From: Alkalibacterium sp. MB6
Lineage (GTDB): Bacteria > Bacillota > Bacilli > Lactobacillales > Carnobacteriaceae_A
DNA: 47,797 bases
NCBI RefSeq assembly: GCF_009935905.1
Contig: NZ_PREX01000020.1
Location: forward strand, 1 to 47,797
Reading direction: 5' to 3'
Made by a program: the position numbers and the translations under genes. Within the stretch, counting starts at the first letter, position 1; every line of letters starts with the position of its first letter. The notes below the pieces were generated by a model. It was not told the DNA's origin, searched no databases, and was given only the letters and a program-made list of their open reading frames with translations. This document shows, in pieces, positions 36,707 to 45,581 of this stretch.

Positions 36707-37321
36707 CTAAATTAAATTTAAAAGGGCTTGAATTGTACCGTTCTCTATCAGGATAAAGAATCCTAAGCCTATAAACACGACAGGCACAATAATTCGTTCG
36801 TATTTCTCTAATGTATCGGCGACAAAAGAAATTTGTGCTAATCGATAACTGATATAGCAAAGCACCGCGATGGAGATAGCAAAAACGACTAAAGCAATGA
36901 TAATTTCTGAAAAAGAGATTGAAGCAAAATAAGGAATATAAATCCCTAAATTGTCGCCACCTGAAGCAATCGTTATTAAAGATACCGTCCAGAACAAGCG
37001 ACTAGACCCCCCAGACTTTAATTTTTCGACAACTTCCTCTTCTTCTGCTTCTTCTTCGCCGACCATAGCAACTCGGATACCTAAATAAATAGGAATGAGT
37101 CCTAGAAGCCCGATAATCCAATCTTGGGGGATAAAATTCAGCACATAAGCAGCAAATAAACTAACGGCTACCAAAATGCCTGTCCCAAGATATTGACCTA
37201 AATAAATCTGACGAAGACCTTTTTTTGTCTGACTTTGGGAAAAAATGATCAGTAAAATAAATAAATAATCGATACTGGTAGAGATATACACAGCAATTGC
37301 TGAAAAAATAGTTTGTAACAA
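36707..37321 (-). CDS. cadD: CadD family cadmium resistance transporter
   Basis: A membrane protein of about 204 residues in the CadD group of the LysE superfamily, which exports Cd(II) or binds it at the membrane. Five to six hydrophobic segments are visible, with the family start STSIDYLFILLIIF near residue 15 and SGGDNLGIYIPYFA in the middle. A poly-Glu loop (EEEAEEEEVVEK) separates the halves. I take the TTG at 37321 as start because GGAGG lies nine bases before it; a TTG five codons earlier overlaps that site. It is preceded by cadC with a 16-base gap. Confidence 0.88.
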   Translation of the reverse strand: MLQTIFSAIAVYISTSIDYLFILLIIFSQSQTKKGLRQIYLGQYLGTGILVAVSLFAAYVLNFIPQDWIIGLLGLIPIYLGIRVAMVGEEEAEEEEVVEKLKSGGSSRLFWTVSLITIASGGDNLGIYIPYFASISFSEIIIALVVFAISIAVLCYISYRLAQISFVADTLEKYERIIVPVVFIGLGFFILIENGTIQALLNLI

Positions 37322-37337
37322 AATGATTTCCTCCAAA

Positions 37338-37700
37338 TTAAGACGTCAAAGATAAGCTGCTTGGCATGTCTAAAACTGTACGAATAGTCGAAAGGATTTC
37401 TTCATTCGCTAACGAATAGTAGACTTCTTTTCCGTCTTTGTGTGATTTCGCCACGCCTTGATTTTTTAAATAACGCAGATGGTGTGACGTTTTAGCAATA
37501 CTAGCGTCTAATACTTCGGCTAAATCACAGACACACATTTCTTTGAAGGTCTCTAAAGCATAGAATATCTTAATTCTAGAAGGATCACTAAAACATTTCC
37601 CTAACACAAGTAAATTCGACAAATCTTTATTTTCTAATTTATCTTTTACCACATCTACTTTTTCAGGATGTATGATCGTCGTTTGGCAGACTTCAGTCAT
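37338..37700 (-). CDS. cadC: CadC family ArsR-type metal repressor
   Basis: A 120-residue winged-helix repressor. Residues 44-106 form the ArsR fold. The alpha-5... type metal site of CadC is visible as the N-terminal Cys in TEVCQTT plus MCVCDLAE on the recognition-fold helix, which together bind Cd(II), Pb(II) or Bi(III). Metal binding should release it from the palindromes upstream. I choose the ATG at 37700 behind GAGAGGTG; a GTG three codons earlier overlaps that site. It leads the cadC-cadD-cadA group. Confidence 0.9.
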   Translation of the reverse strand: MTEVCQTTIIHPEKVDVVKDKLENKDLSNLLVLGKCFSDPSRIKIFYALETFKEMCVCDLAEVLDASIAKTSHHLRYLKNQGVAKSHKDGKEVYYSLANEEILSTIRTVLDMPSSLSLTS

Positions 37701-37716
37701 TTCATTCACCTCTCAT

Positions 37717-37787
37717 TCAAACGTCCATTTGATTATGATATGGATATTATACATTAGGCATGAGGAGATAGTCAAACGTTCGTTTGA
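37717..37787 (-). promoter_or_regulatory. cadC promoter with two palindromic operators
   Basis: On the minus strand TTGACT, an 18-base spacer and TATAAT form the promoter. TCAAACG-TT-CGTTTGA (37772-37787), a perfect palindrome, overlaps the -35, and the near-perfect TCAAACG-TC-CATTTGA (37717-37732) lies past the start. TCAAA...TTTGA is the usual core of CadC operators. Confidence 0.8.
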
Positions 37788-37885
37788 TTGTTTTTCGTTC
37801 ATTTTTCTAGTCATATTAGAGTTTTGTAACATATTAAATAACGGAAGATTAAAGAATAAGTTTTCTTGAAAAATATAAATATACC

Positions 37886-37917
37886 TTGACCACGTACTAT
37901 AGTACATGGTTTATAAT
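37886..37917 (+). promoter_or_regulatory. merR promoter/operator
   Basis: TTGACC at 37886-37891 and TATAAT at 37912-37917 are separated by 20 bases, the overlong spacing typical of MerR-controlled promoters. The spacer contains the palindrome GTACTATAGTAC (37894-37905), the likely MerR site. Confidence 0.8.
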
Positions 37918-37936
37918 GATGTAGAGGTGAAAAATA

Positions 37937-38335
37937 ATGTATCTTATTAGTGAGTTTGCCGAAAAAAGCAGCGTTAACAAAGAAACAATACGATATTATG
38001 AAAACAAAAAATTATTAGAAGAACCAACTCGAACAGATTCTGGTTATCGATTGTATTCAGATGAAGATATTAAACGAGTAAAATTCATTAAACAAATACA
38101 AGACCTTGGTTTTTCTCTAAGAGAAATTTATAAATTGCTAGGTGTAGTCGATCAAGATAGTGTTCGTTGCCAAAACATGTTTGATTTTGTCTCTCAAAAG
38201 CAAGCAGAAGTCCAAAAACAAATAGAAAATTTAAAACGAATTGAAAAAATGTTAAGCGACTTAAAAGAACGTTGTCCAGATGAGAAAGAAATGTATGCGT
38301 GTCCGATTATTGATACATTAATTGATGAAGAATAA
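37937..38335 (+). CDS. merR: Mercury-responsive MerR regulator
   Basis: A 132-residue MerR protein: winged helix at the N terminus (ISEFAEKSSVNKETIRYYE), a long dimerisation helix, and the three Hg(II)-binding cysteines at RCQNM, ERCPDE and YACPI, in the spacing known for Bacillus and Staphylococcus MerR. It would hold the promoter upstream in a repressed complex and activate it when Hg(II) binds. GAGGTG precedes the ATG. merA starts 12 bases after it ends. Confidence 0.93.
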   Translation: MYLISEFAEKSSVNKETIRYYENKKLLEEPTRTDSGYRLYSDEDIKRVKFIKQIQDLGFSLREIYKLLGVVDQDSVRCQNMFDFVSQKQAEVQKQIENLKRIEKMLSDLKERCPDEKEMYACPIIDTLIDEE

Positions 38336-38347
38336 AGGGGTTTCCGT

Positions 38348-39994
38348 ATGAAGAAATATAAGGTAAGTATTCAAAGTATGACTTGTACAAGTTGTGAAGA
38401 ACAAGTGACAACGGCACTTAAAAACATTAGTGCAAAAGATATAAAAACGAGTTATCGTGAAAGAAAAACAGAATTTGATTTAGCTGACACTGTCGAAATT
38501 GAAAATATTGAAAAAGCGATTGAACAAACAAATTATCAGATAGAAAAAATTGAAGAAATATCTTCTCAACCCGTGTTGGCACTTAAAAATGAAGAGGATT
38601 ATGATTATGATTTTCTGATTATAGGTTCTGGAAGTGCAGCTTTTTCAGCGGCCATTAAAGCGACTGAATATGGCGTGAGAGTAGGGATGGTTGAACGTGA
38701 TACAATCGGTGGAACTTGTGTGAATATTGGTTGCGTTCCTTCTAAAACGCTAATTCGGGCAGGTTCAATTAATCAGTTCGTTAAAGAAAATCCATTCAAT
38801 GGATTAAAAACAACAGCTGGAGAAGTTGATTTAAAAGCATTAGTGAAACAAAAAGGTGAATTAGTCGATACACTACGTCAACAAAAATATATTGATTTAA
38901 TCGACGAGTATGGTTTTGATTTAATTGAAGGTGAAGCAAAATTTATTGCGGATAATGCTATAGAAGTAAATGGAGAAAAATTAACTGCAAAACGCTTTTT
39001 AGTTGCAACAGGTGCAACTTCATTCATTCCTGAAATTCCTGGAATTGAACATGTCGATTATTTAACAAGTACAACTTTGTTAGAGCTAGAAGAAGTTCCA
39101 GAAAGATTGACTGTTATTGGTTCTGGTTATATTGGGCTAGAGCTCGGTCAATTATTCCACAATTTAGGTGCTGAAGTAACGTTAGTACAGAGAAGTAAAC
39201 AATTACTAAAAGATTATGATCCAGAAGTTTCGGCAGCAGTTGAAAAAGCTCTGCATGAACGAGGCATACAGGTTATTACTGGTATAAATTATGACCACAT
39301 CGTACAAGACGGTGATATTAAAAAACTAACACTCACTAAAAACGGTATTCAAAAAACGATTGAGTCTGACCAAGTATTAGTTGCGACTGGTCGAAGTCCG
39401 AATACAGACGCTTTAAATTTAAATGCGGCTAGTGTTGATATCGGGGAAAACCATGAAATTTTAATGAATGAATACGGTCAGACAAGCAATGATCGGATTT
39501 ATACGGCTGGAGATGTTACCTTGGGTCCTCAATTTGTATATGTAGCAGCATATGAAGGCAAGATTGTAGCAGATAATGCAATGGGTGGTTTAAATAAAAA
39601 GATCGATCTATCCGTTGTTCCTGGAGTAATATTTACAAATCCCGGAGTAGGTACAGTTGGGTTAACAGAGAAACAAGCAAAAGATATAGGTATAGATGTT
39701 AAAACATCAATCCTAGATTTAGATAATGTGCCAAGGGCATTAGCTAATCATGATACAACTGGTTTAATCAAACTTGTCGTCAATACTCAAAATCAACAAA
39801 TAGTAGGCGTCCATATCGTCGCTGAAAATGCAGGTGAAGTCATTTATGCAGGAACATTAGCTGTTAAATTTGGGTTAACAATCGAGGATTTAACAGACAC
39901 AATGGCTCCCTATTTAACGATGGTGGAAGGACTGAAACTTACAGCGCTTGGTTATTATAATGATATTTCAAAATTATCGTGTTGCGCGGGGTAA
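38348..39994 (+). CDS. merA: Mercuric reductase
   Basis: A 548-residue flavoprotein that reduces Hg(II) to volatile Hg(0) with NADPH. It has one N-terminal HMA domain (MTCTSC at 11-16), the redox-active pair C124/C129 in [13 protein letters not shown], the NADPH-binding [10 protein letters not shown], the second FAD motif ([10 protein letters not shown]), and the C-terminal Hg-delivering C545-C546. It is complete. The operon here is merR-merA only; no merT, merP or merB gene is in the window, so uptake would rely on nonspecific entry. A decayed second merA end is at 27876. Confidence 0.96.
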   Translation: MKKYKVSIQSMTCTSCEEQVTTALKNISAKDIKTSYRERKTEFDLADTVEIENIEKAIEQTNYQIEKIEEISSQPVLALKNEEDYDYDFLIIGSGSAAFSAAIKATEYGVRVGMVERDTIGGTCVNIGCVPSKTLIRAGSINQFVKENPFNGLKTTAGEVDLKALVKQKGELVDTLRQQKYIDLIDEYGFDLIEGEAKFIADNAIEVNGEKLTAKRFLVATGATSFIPEIPGIEHVDYLTSTTLLELEEVPERLTVIGSGYIGLELGQLFHNLGAEVTLVQRSKQLLKDYDPEVSAAVEKALHERGIQVITGINYDHIVQDGDIKKLTLTKNGIQKTIESDQVLVATGRSPNTDALNLNAASVDIGENHEILMNEYGQTSNDRIYTAGDVTLGPQFVYVAAYEGKIVADNAMGGLNKKIDLSVVPGVIFTNPGVGTVGLTEKQAKDIGIDVKTSILDLDNVPRALANHDTTGLIKLVVNTQNQQIVGVHIVAENAGEVIYAGTLAVKFGLTIEDLTDTMAPYLTMVEGLKLTALGYYNDISKLSCCAG

Positions 39995-40043
39995 AAAAGG
40001 GTGCAATGGGAAAAGTTGATGTTCTACATGCACGTTTAAGCAC

Positions 40044-40103
40044 TTTTAAGCGGACAATTGCCTTGCTTTCGAATTGAAATGCGCTCTAAATGTTTGTTAC
40101 AGC
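40044..40103 (+). repeat. Intergenic repeat, copy 3 (tail only)
   Basis: TTTAAGCGGACAATTGCC, then CTTGCTTTCGAATTGAAATG, then CGCTCTAAATGTTTGTTAC. This matches the tail of the repeat at 34595-34652 in the same orientation. The cad and mer genes lie exactly between the two. Confidence 0.65.
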
Positions 40104-40124
40104 AATGGTTACCGACAACAAAAT

Positions 40125-40173
40125 AAAAAAATGGCTTTGCAGATTCTTACAGGATCTGCAAAGCCATTTTTTT
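40125..40173. terminator. Bidirectional terminator
   Basis: AATGGCTTTGCAGAT and ATCTGCAAAGCCATT form a perfect stem with A residues before and T residues after. It serves the rhodanese gene on the minus strand and anything reading from the left. Confidence 0.9.
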
Positions 40174-40192
40174 GAAAATATCTTAAAATTTA

Positions 40193-40771
40193 TTATTTAC
40201 CAACTTCTTGAATGGCTTTCATTCCGCCTTCAATTACTTTAGGATTTAATCCTTTTGATCCAAGGAAGGATGCCGCTGCAGTACTTCGGTTACCAGATCC
40301 ACAAAGCGTGACAATTTGTTTGCTCGTATCCAGTGATTGATAATCATTAACTAAATCTTCAAATGGAATATTGACCAAATTATTCTCAGGTGCTGGGCGT
40401 GTAATTTCATCTGGATGTCTAACGTCAAGTAATATAAAATCGTCTGATTGATTAAGGAATTCTTCGGCAGGTATAGTTTCCGTTGTTTGTAGATTTTCTT
40501 TAGGGACTTCATCTATCAAAAGATATCCATTGTTTTGAGTAAAACCTAATTCATCAGCAGACTCAGAGAGTTCTTCTAAATGACCTTCTTCCTCAGATCC
40601 AACGATAAAAATAACGGGTTGGTTTAAATCAAGATAATAAGTCGCATACTTTTCGAAGTTGCCTGGGTTAAGATTGAGTGAATTCTTAATATGGCCAGCT
40701 TGGTAGTCGTGTTGAGTTCGAACATCAATTAGTTGCTGATCATTGATATCTTTGTGATTTATTTTTTTCAT
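40193..40771 (-). CDS. Tandem rhodanese-domain protein
   Basis: A 192-residue cytoplasmic sulfurtransferase-like protein with two rhodanese domains. The first (about residues 5-88) has VIFIVGSEEEG where the active-site loop should be and lacks Cys, so it is inactive. The second (about 100-190) has TLCGSGNRS with the catalytic Cys. The start at 40771 follows CAGGAGGAG; an open frame of 11 codons upstream has no site. It is divergent from arsA across a control region with several operators, so it may belong to the arsenic response, perhaps handling sulfane sulfur or thiol-bound metalloid. The exact role is unknown. Confidence 0.85.
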   Translation of the reverse strand: MKKINHKDINDQQLIDVRTQHDYQAGHIKNSLNLNPGNFEKYATYYLDLNQPVIFIVGSEEEGHLEELSESADELGFTQNNGYLLIDEVPKENLQTTETIPAEEFLNQSDDFILLDVRHPDEITRPAPENNLVNIPFEDLVNDYQSLDTSKQIVTLCGSGNRSTAAASFLGSKGLNPKVIEGGMKAIQEVGK

Positions 40772-40901
40772 TTGTGGTACTCCTCCTGATAGTTTTGTAT
40801 TCATTTATTATTTACCTGTAGCTAAAGGAGATAGGGATTTTTCAAGAGATATCCCTAATTACCCTTCGATAAAATGAAGTAAATAAAAATGATAAGATTG
40901 C

Positions 40902-41044
40902 TTGACTAAACATAGATAGTTATCTATATTTAGTACATAGGCAAACTTCTATGTAAGTGAAGTATATGAAATTTAGTGAACTATTGCAAGTTTTTTTGTC
41001 ACATAACTCACTTTTTTACACTGTACATAGACGAACTTCTATAT
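40902..41044 (+). promoter_or_regulatory. ars control region with repeated operators
   Basis: TTGACT at 40902-40907, a 17-base spacer and TATATT at 40925-40930. The spacer holds the palindrome ATAGATA-GT-TATCTAT (40912-40927). Two further related sites follow, ACATAG-8 bases-CTATGT (40935-40954) and ACATAG-8 bases-CTATAT (41025-41044), sharing an ACTTCTAT half. They are likely sites for the ArsR encoded downstream. The region lies between the rhodanese gene and arsA. Confidence 0.65.
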
Positions 41045-41113
41045 AGGTCATTGATTGTGGAAACAAAATCAATCATTTCGTCCAAATAGTTTAACTTAGG
41101 AGTGAAAAATAGA

Positions 41114-42853
41114 ATGGAAAATTTTAATCCAAAAGAACATATTGACACAAAGTATTTATTCTATACGGGTAAAGGTGGCGTCGGGAAAACAACGGCCGCT
41201 AGTGCAACAGCTATTCAATTAGCGAATGAAGGTTTCAAAGTTGTATTAGTGAGTACAGACCCTGCCAGTAATTTACAAGATGTTTTTGAACGAGAATTAG
41301 ATGATAATGGAACAGAAATTGAAGAAATTCCTGGCTTAACAGTCGCTAACTTTGATCCAGTCAGTGCTGCAGAAGAATATAAAGAATCCATTGTGGGTCC
41401 TTATCGTGGAATTCTGCCAGACGCTGCAGTTCAAAATATGGAAGAACAATTAAGTGGTTCATGTACGACAGAAGTTGCTTCTTTTGATCAGTTCGCAAAA
41501 TTTTTAACGAGCCCTGATATATCCGATCAATACGACTATATCATTTTTGATACAGCACCTACCGGCCATACATTGAGACTCTTACAACTGCCTTCTGCTT
41601 GGACAAACTACTTTGATGAAAATACTACCGGTACAAGCTGTATGGGTCAGTTATCTGGTTTAGATGAAGAGAGAGAAAGTTATAGCTTGGCAGTAGAAAC
41701 ACTTGCCAATGTTGAAATGACAACTTTAATCCTCGTGACTCGTCCTCAAGAAGGACCATTAGTCGAAGCCAATCGTGCGTCCGAAGAATTACGAGCATTA
41801 GGGGTTGAAAACCAGAAACTGATTGTGAATGGTCTTTTAGAAAATCCGACAGATACGATTTCTCAAAAATACTATGACATTCAACAAGGTGCTTTAAGTG
41901 AAATGCCTGAGAATCTTAAAAACTTACCGACTTTTGAAATTCCATTAAGACCTTACAATCTTGCAAGTATCGAAAGTATCGGTTTATTACTAAGTGAGGC
42001 ACAACCTGAAATCAAGCATGAAGAAGTGCAGGCTCAAGAATTCCCACGCTTACAAACTGTTATTGATGATTTATACAAGACAAACAAACGAGTTGTCTTT
42101 ACAATGGGTAAAGGTGGCGTAGGGAAAACAACCATTGCAGCCAGCATTGCGAAAGGTCTTGTAGAAAAAGGTAAAAAAGTGCATTTAACAACGACCGATC
42201 CTGCCGCTCACTTAAATTATATTGTGCATGAATCAGATACTCTTGGAATAAGCCATATTGATGAGAAAAAAGAGTTAGAGCTTTACCAAAATGAAGTTTT
42301 AGCTAAAGCGCGTGAATCAATGTCCGAAGAGGACTTAGCTTATGTAGAAGAAGATCTAAACTCACCTTGTACAGAAGAAATTGCGGTATTTAGAAAATTT
42401 GCTGAGATTGTTTCGATGACGGAAGCAGATGTGGTGGTCATAGACACTGCGCCTACGGGACATACACTTCTACTTTTAGAATCTTCGCAAAGCTATGCCA
42501 AAGAGGTGGAGCGAACTTCTGGAGAAATACCAGAGTCTATTACCCGACTCCTGCCTATTTTACAAGATCACAACCAAACAGAAGTGGTTATGGTGACATT
42601 ACCTGAAAATACACCTGTCTATGAATCGATTCGTCTACAAGAAGATTTAGACCGCGCAGGGATTGCACATACTTGGTGGGTAGTTAATGACAGTTTATTA
42701 TCAACAGGGACTACCAATGAAACATTGTTAGCTCGTGCAAAATCGGAAGAAGAATGGATCCAACGTGTCGATGGATTATCAAATGGACATTTTGCGGTCA
42801 TCGACTGGAGTCCTTTTGAGTTAAAAGATGATGTTCTTGCTACAATTGTTTAA
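41114..42853 (+). CDS. arsA: Arsenite-stimulated ATPase ArsA
   Basis: A 579-residue tandem ATPase that powers arsenite or antimonite export when bound to ArsB. Two P-loops (GKGGVGKTT at 19-27 and near 332-340), two DTAPTGHTL signature motifs, and the metalloid-binding cysteines (GSCTTE, TSCMGQ, SPCTEE) are all present. The start chosen is the ATG at 41114, 11 bases after AGGAG; a GTG four codons earlier overlaps that site. The gene order arsA-arsR-arsD differs from the usual arsRDA(B), and no ArsB or Acr3 permease is in the window. Confidence 0.95.
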   Translation: MENFNPKEHIDTKYLFYTGKGGVGKTTAASATAIQLANEGFKVVLVSTDPASNLQDVFERELDDNGTEIEEIPGLTVANFDPVSAAEEYKESIVGPYRGILPDAAVQNMEEQLSGSCTTEVASFDQFAKFLTSPDISDQYDYIIFDTAPTGHTLRLLQLPSAWTNYFDENTTGTSCMGQLSGLDEERESYSLAVETLANVEMTTLILVTRPQEGPLVEANRASEELRALGVENQKLIVNGLLENPTDTISQKYYDIQQGALSEMPENLKNLPTFEIPLRPYNLASIESIGLLLSEAQPEIKHEEVQAQEFPRLQTVIDDLYKTNKRVVFTMGKGGVGKTTIAASIAKGLVEKGKKVHLTTTDPAAHLNYIVHESDTLGISHIDEKKELELYQNEVLAKARESMSEEDLAYVEEDLNSPCTEEIAVFRKFAEIVSMTEADVVVIDTAPTGHTLLLLESSQSYAKEVERTSGEIPESITRLLPILQDHNQTEVVMVTLPENTPVYESIRLQEDLDRAGIAHTWWVVNDSLLSTGTTNETLLARAKSEEEWIQRVDGLSNGHFAVIDWSPFELKDDVLATIV

Positions 42854-42871
42854 TCTCAAAGGAGAATATAA

Positions 42872-43213
42872 ATGAATTATGAATTGTTTGCGGAAAAAAT
42901 GAAAGCTTTATCTGATCCAAACCGAGTAAAGATACTCGATTTACTATCCTGCGATACTTTATGTGCCTGTGATTTGCTCGAACACTTTGACTTTACTCAA
43001 CCAACTCTCTCCCATCATATAAAAGTATTAAGAGATGCGGATTTAATTGTTACAGAAAAAATAGGAACTTGGCATCATTACTCGGTGAATCGAGAATTAT
43101 CTACCGAGATAACAGAAGTCCTTCAAAGTGTTTTCTCAAGTTCGGAAAGATGTATTTGTCATACAACAATAAATGAAAAGGAAGATCAATATGAAAAAGT
43201 TAGCCCTTTATGA
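42872..43213 (+). CDS. arsR: ArsR family arsenic repressor
   Basis: A 113-residue winged-helix repressor with the metalloid site in TLCACDLLEHF (Cys 31 and 33) and the recognition helix QPTLSHHIKVLRDA. A further Cys pair (RCICHTT) lies near the C terminus. It should repress the ars promoter until As(III) or Sb(III) binds. AAAGGAGAAT precedes the ATG. The last 23 bases overlap arsD in another frame, so the two are coupled. Confidence 0.92.
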   Translation: MNYELFAEKMKALSDPNRVKILDLLSCDTLCACDLLEHFDFTQPTLSHHIKVLRDADLIVTEKIGTWHHYSVNRELSTEITEVLQSVFSSSERCICHTTINEKEDQYEKVSPL

Positions 43214-43520
43214 ACCTGCCCTATGCTGTAGTACCGGAGTATGCGGCCCTTCAGTAGACGAGGATTTACTACGTATTACGGGTGTGATGAAGCAAGTGAA
43301 AGAAGAAGACGATGTAATGATGGTCCGTTACAATCTTGCCTCCAATCCTAATTCGTTTGTACGAAATCAAAACGTCATAGACACCATGCAAAATGAAGGA
43401 CAAGACTCTCTTCCAATTACTGTATTAGATGGAGACATTGTCAAAACAGGTGCTTATCCATCAAATGAAGAAATTAGTGGATATTTAAATATTCAACTGG
43501 GCAAAGAAACGGTTCAGTAA
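43191..43520 (+). CDS. arsD: Arsenic metallochaperone ArsD
   Basis: A 109-residue protein that passes As(III) to ArsA. The functional cysteines are visible as CCSTGVC (residues 12, 13 and 18) in a thioredoxin-like fold. The start chosen is the ATG at 43191 behind AAAGGAAG, inside the end of arsR. Normally a permease gene would follow arsDA; here the operon ends and the DNA turns into repeats and an IS3 element. Confidence 0.93.
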   Translation: MKKLALYEPALCCSTGVCGPSVDEDLLRITGVMKQVKEEDDVMMVRYNLASNPNSFVRNQNVIDTMQNEGQDSLPITVLDGDIVKTGAYPSNEEISGYLNIQLGKETVQ

Positions 43521-43727
43521 AAGAAAAATGTTTGAGGTGTAAAAAAATGAGAAGGGAGGCATTTTTAGTAAAATATATCATTATAAATAAAACAGCATTT
43601 AAATTTTTTTATTGATGCTACTAAGTTAGTCACTGTACAATAAAGTTTCAAGTTGACTAAAGTACTTGAATAATTTCCACTTACAAGTGATAGTAAGGGT
43701 ACAAAATGAGATTAGCTCTTAATGAGC

Positions 43728-43873
43728 AATACAAAGGGGCTGGGAAAAAAGTCACCTTTTAGTAATAATTTATAAATCTGAGTAATTAAAAACACCTTCA
43801 AATCAAGGATCATTTTTCCTAGATTTGAAGGTGTCTTCTAATTCAGCTAGTTATTTCCCAGCCCCTTTGTATG
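43728..43873. repeat. MITE-like inverted-repeat element
   Basis: TACAAAGGGGCTGGGAAA at 43730-43747 is perfectly inverted at 43854-43871. A second perfect pair inside (ACACCTTCAAATC at 43792-43804 and GATTTGAAGGTGT at 43822-43834) gives a long foldback of about 142 bases with no coding frame. If the outer TA is the target duplication, this is the form of a mariner/IS630-type miniature element. Intergenic units with a GGGGCTGGGA-type end are common in Lactobacillales. Confidence 0.7.
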
Positions 43874-44035
43874 CACTTATTGTGATTACAAGCATGCTCA
43901 ATAATTTATACAGGAGGTACTTGATATATTGGTAAAAAATTCTGCACAGACTGGTACAATGGTCTGCAATCACTGGTAAAAAGAACCGCAAGGTGGGGGT
44001 GCGGACATAATCTTGGACAACTATAAGTCAGGAGA

Positions 44036-44707
44036 ATGTCCATGTACTCTTACGAAGAAAGAATAAAAGCTGTAAAACTTTATATCAAATACGAACACTC
44101 ACTAGCGTCAGTTATTCAGGAACTGGGCTATCCTTCTTCAAAAGCTCTGTACAAATGGTTTAAGGAGTATGAAGAGAACGGTGATCTTTCTAAGACTTCA
44201 AAAAGAAAACGTGAATTTACTCAAGAAGAAAAGCAATTTGCTGTTGATCACTATATCGAATACGGGCGCAATTATTCTAGAACTGTTCGCATGTTGGGCT
44301 ATCCAGACAGAAACATTCTTAGCGATTGGTGTAAAGAACTTGCCCCTGAAGCTCGTAAAATCAGGCGCAGTAAGTTAAACTATTCTCAAGAGCAGAAAAA
44401 AGAGGCCGTTATCCATCTTGTGAGCCGAGAAACCTCTGTCCAAAAAATTGCTGAGCGCCTGCAGGTCACCCGTAAAACGCTCTATGATTGGAAAGAGGAG
44501 CTCATCGGAGAGGAGCTTCCACCAAATATGTCGAATATGCCTGAGAGCCCCCAACTAGAAGGGTTGAAAAATGAAGTTGATGTTTTAAAACAAGAAGTCT
44601 ATCGACTGCGAATGGAAAAAGATATCTTGGAAAAGTCTGCCGAACTTGTAAAAAAGAATGGGGCATCAATCCAAAACAACTCTCCAACAAAGAAAAAACA
44701 CGAGTGA
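44036..44707 (+). CDS. IS3-family transposase OrfA
   Basis: A 223-residue DNA-binding subunit with three helix-turn-helix units (YEERIKAVKLYIK, FTQEEKQFAVDHYIE, YSQEQKKEAVIHLVS) and a C-terminal leucine-zipper helix (EGLKNEVDVLKQEVYRLRME). That makes it longer than the common 100-180 residue OrfA. CAGGAG precedes the start. The end contains an A-rich run (AAAGAAAAAAC) suited to -1 frameshifting into orfB. Confidence 0.9.
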   Translation: MSMYSYEERIKAVKLYIKYEHSLASVIQELGYPSSKALYKWFKEYEENGDLSKTSKRKREFTQEEKQFAVDHYIEYGRNYSRTVRMLGYPDRNILSDWCKELAPEARKIRRSKLNYSQEQKKEAVIHLVSRETSVQKIAERLQVTRKTLYDWKEELIGEELPPNMSNMPESPQLEGLKNEVDVLKQEVYRLRMEKDILEKSAELVKKNGASIQNNSPTKKKHE

Positions 44708-45555
44708 TTGATGCATTAAAAACCTTTTATCCATTGGCACTTTTACTAGAGAATCTGGATTTAGTTAAGAGTAGTTATTTTTACCACAGAAGTCAGGCTA
44801 AGCTTCCGGATAAATATGCTGATCTACGGGTAATGCTTAAAGACATTTTTATTGAAAGTCGTCGTACCTATGGCTATCGTCGTATGCATGACGTTCTAAA
44901 AAAACGACATATTGTCGTTTCCGAGAAAGTTGTTAGACGACTGATGAAAGAAGAAAAGCTCATTGTTCGGTCAGTAACCAAGAAAAAATATAGTTCTTAT
45001 GCCGGTGAAATCACTCCAGCTACACCTAACCTTATTCAACGAGACTTCAAAGCTGAAGCGCCTGATGAGAAATGGTTGACGGACATTACAGAATTTCGGA
45101 TTTCAGCCGGAAAAGTCTATCTATCACCCATTATCGACTGTTTTGACGGGGCTATAGTTAGTTGGACTATCAGTACCCAACCGAATGCGGAGCTCGTTAA
45201 TAGTATGTTTGATCTGGCACTTGATACACTCGCTGATAATTCAAAGCCAATCATACACTCTGATCGCGGAGCACACTACAGATGGCCAGGGTGGATTGAA
45301 AGGATTAAAACCAATGGTTTGACACAGTCCATGTCTAAAAAAGGATGTTCACCGGATAACTCGGCTTGCGAAGGGTTTTTCGGTAGACTTAAAAATGAGT
45401 TCTTCTATGGCTTTAAATGGGACGATATTTCAATTGACACATTCATTGAACTACTTGATGATTACTTGAATTGGTACAATAACAATAGAATAAAATTGTC
45501 TCTAGGAGGACTCAGTCCGATCAATTATAGAAAGACACTGGGTTTAATTGCTTGA
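44704..45555 (+). CDS. IS3-family transposase OrfB (DDE integrase core)
   Basis: Catalytic subunit, 283 codons from its GTG. The DDE triad is visible as WLTDITEF, HSDRGAHY and EGFFGRLKNEFF, with the HTH_21 region (TYGYRRMHDVLKK) before it. The orfB frame is open for several codons before the GTG (KTRVIDA), so the usual product would be an OrfAB fusion made by a -1 frameshift in the A-rich run near 44690-44698. No internal stops, so it is probably still active. Confidence 0.9.
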   Translation: MIDALKTFYPLALLLENLDLVKSSYFYHRSQAKLPDKYADLRVMLKDIFIESRRTYGYRRMHDVLKKRHIVVSEKVVRRLMKEEKLIVRSVTKKKYSSYAGEITPATPNLIQRDFKAEAPDEKWLTDITEFRISAGKVYLSPIIDCFDGAIVSWTISTQPNAELVNSMFDLALDTLADNSKPIIHSDRGAHYRWPGWIERIKTNGLTQSMSKKGCSPDNSACEGFFGRLKNEFFYGFKWDDISIDTFIELLDDYLNWYNNNRIKLSLGGLSPINYRKTLGLIA

Positions 45556-45581
45556 AAAAGTCCAAGAAAACATCCGCACCT

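Larger units (their letters stand above)
43998..45580 (+). mobile_element. IS3-family insertion sequence
   Basis: About 1.58 kb with imperfect terminal inverted repeats: GGTGCGGACATAATCTTGGA at the left (43998) and, read inward from 45580, GGTGCGGATGTTTTCTTGGA. It contains two overlapping genes, orfA and orfB. The right end lies directly against a truncated DUF4357 gene. Because the matching 5' part of that gene is not on the other side, the insertion was accompanied by deletion or rearrangement. A target duplication cannot be identified. Confidence 0.88.
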
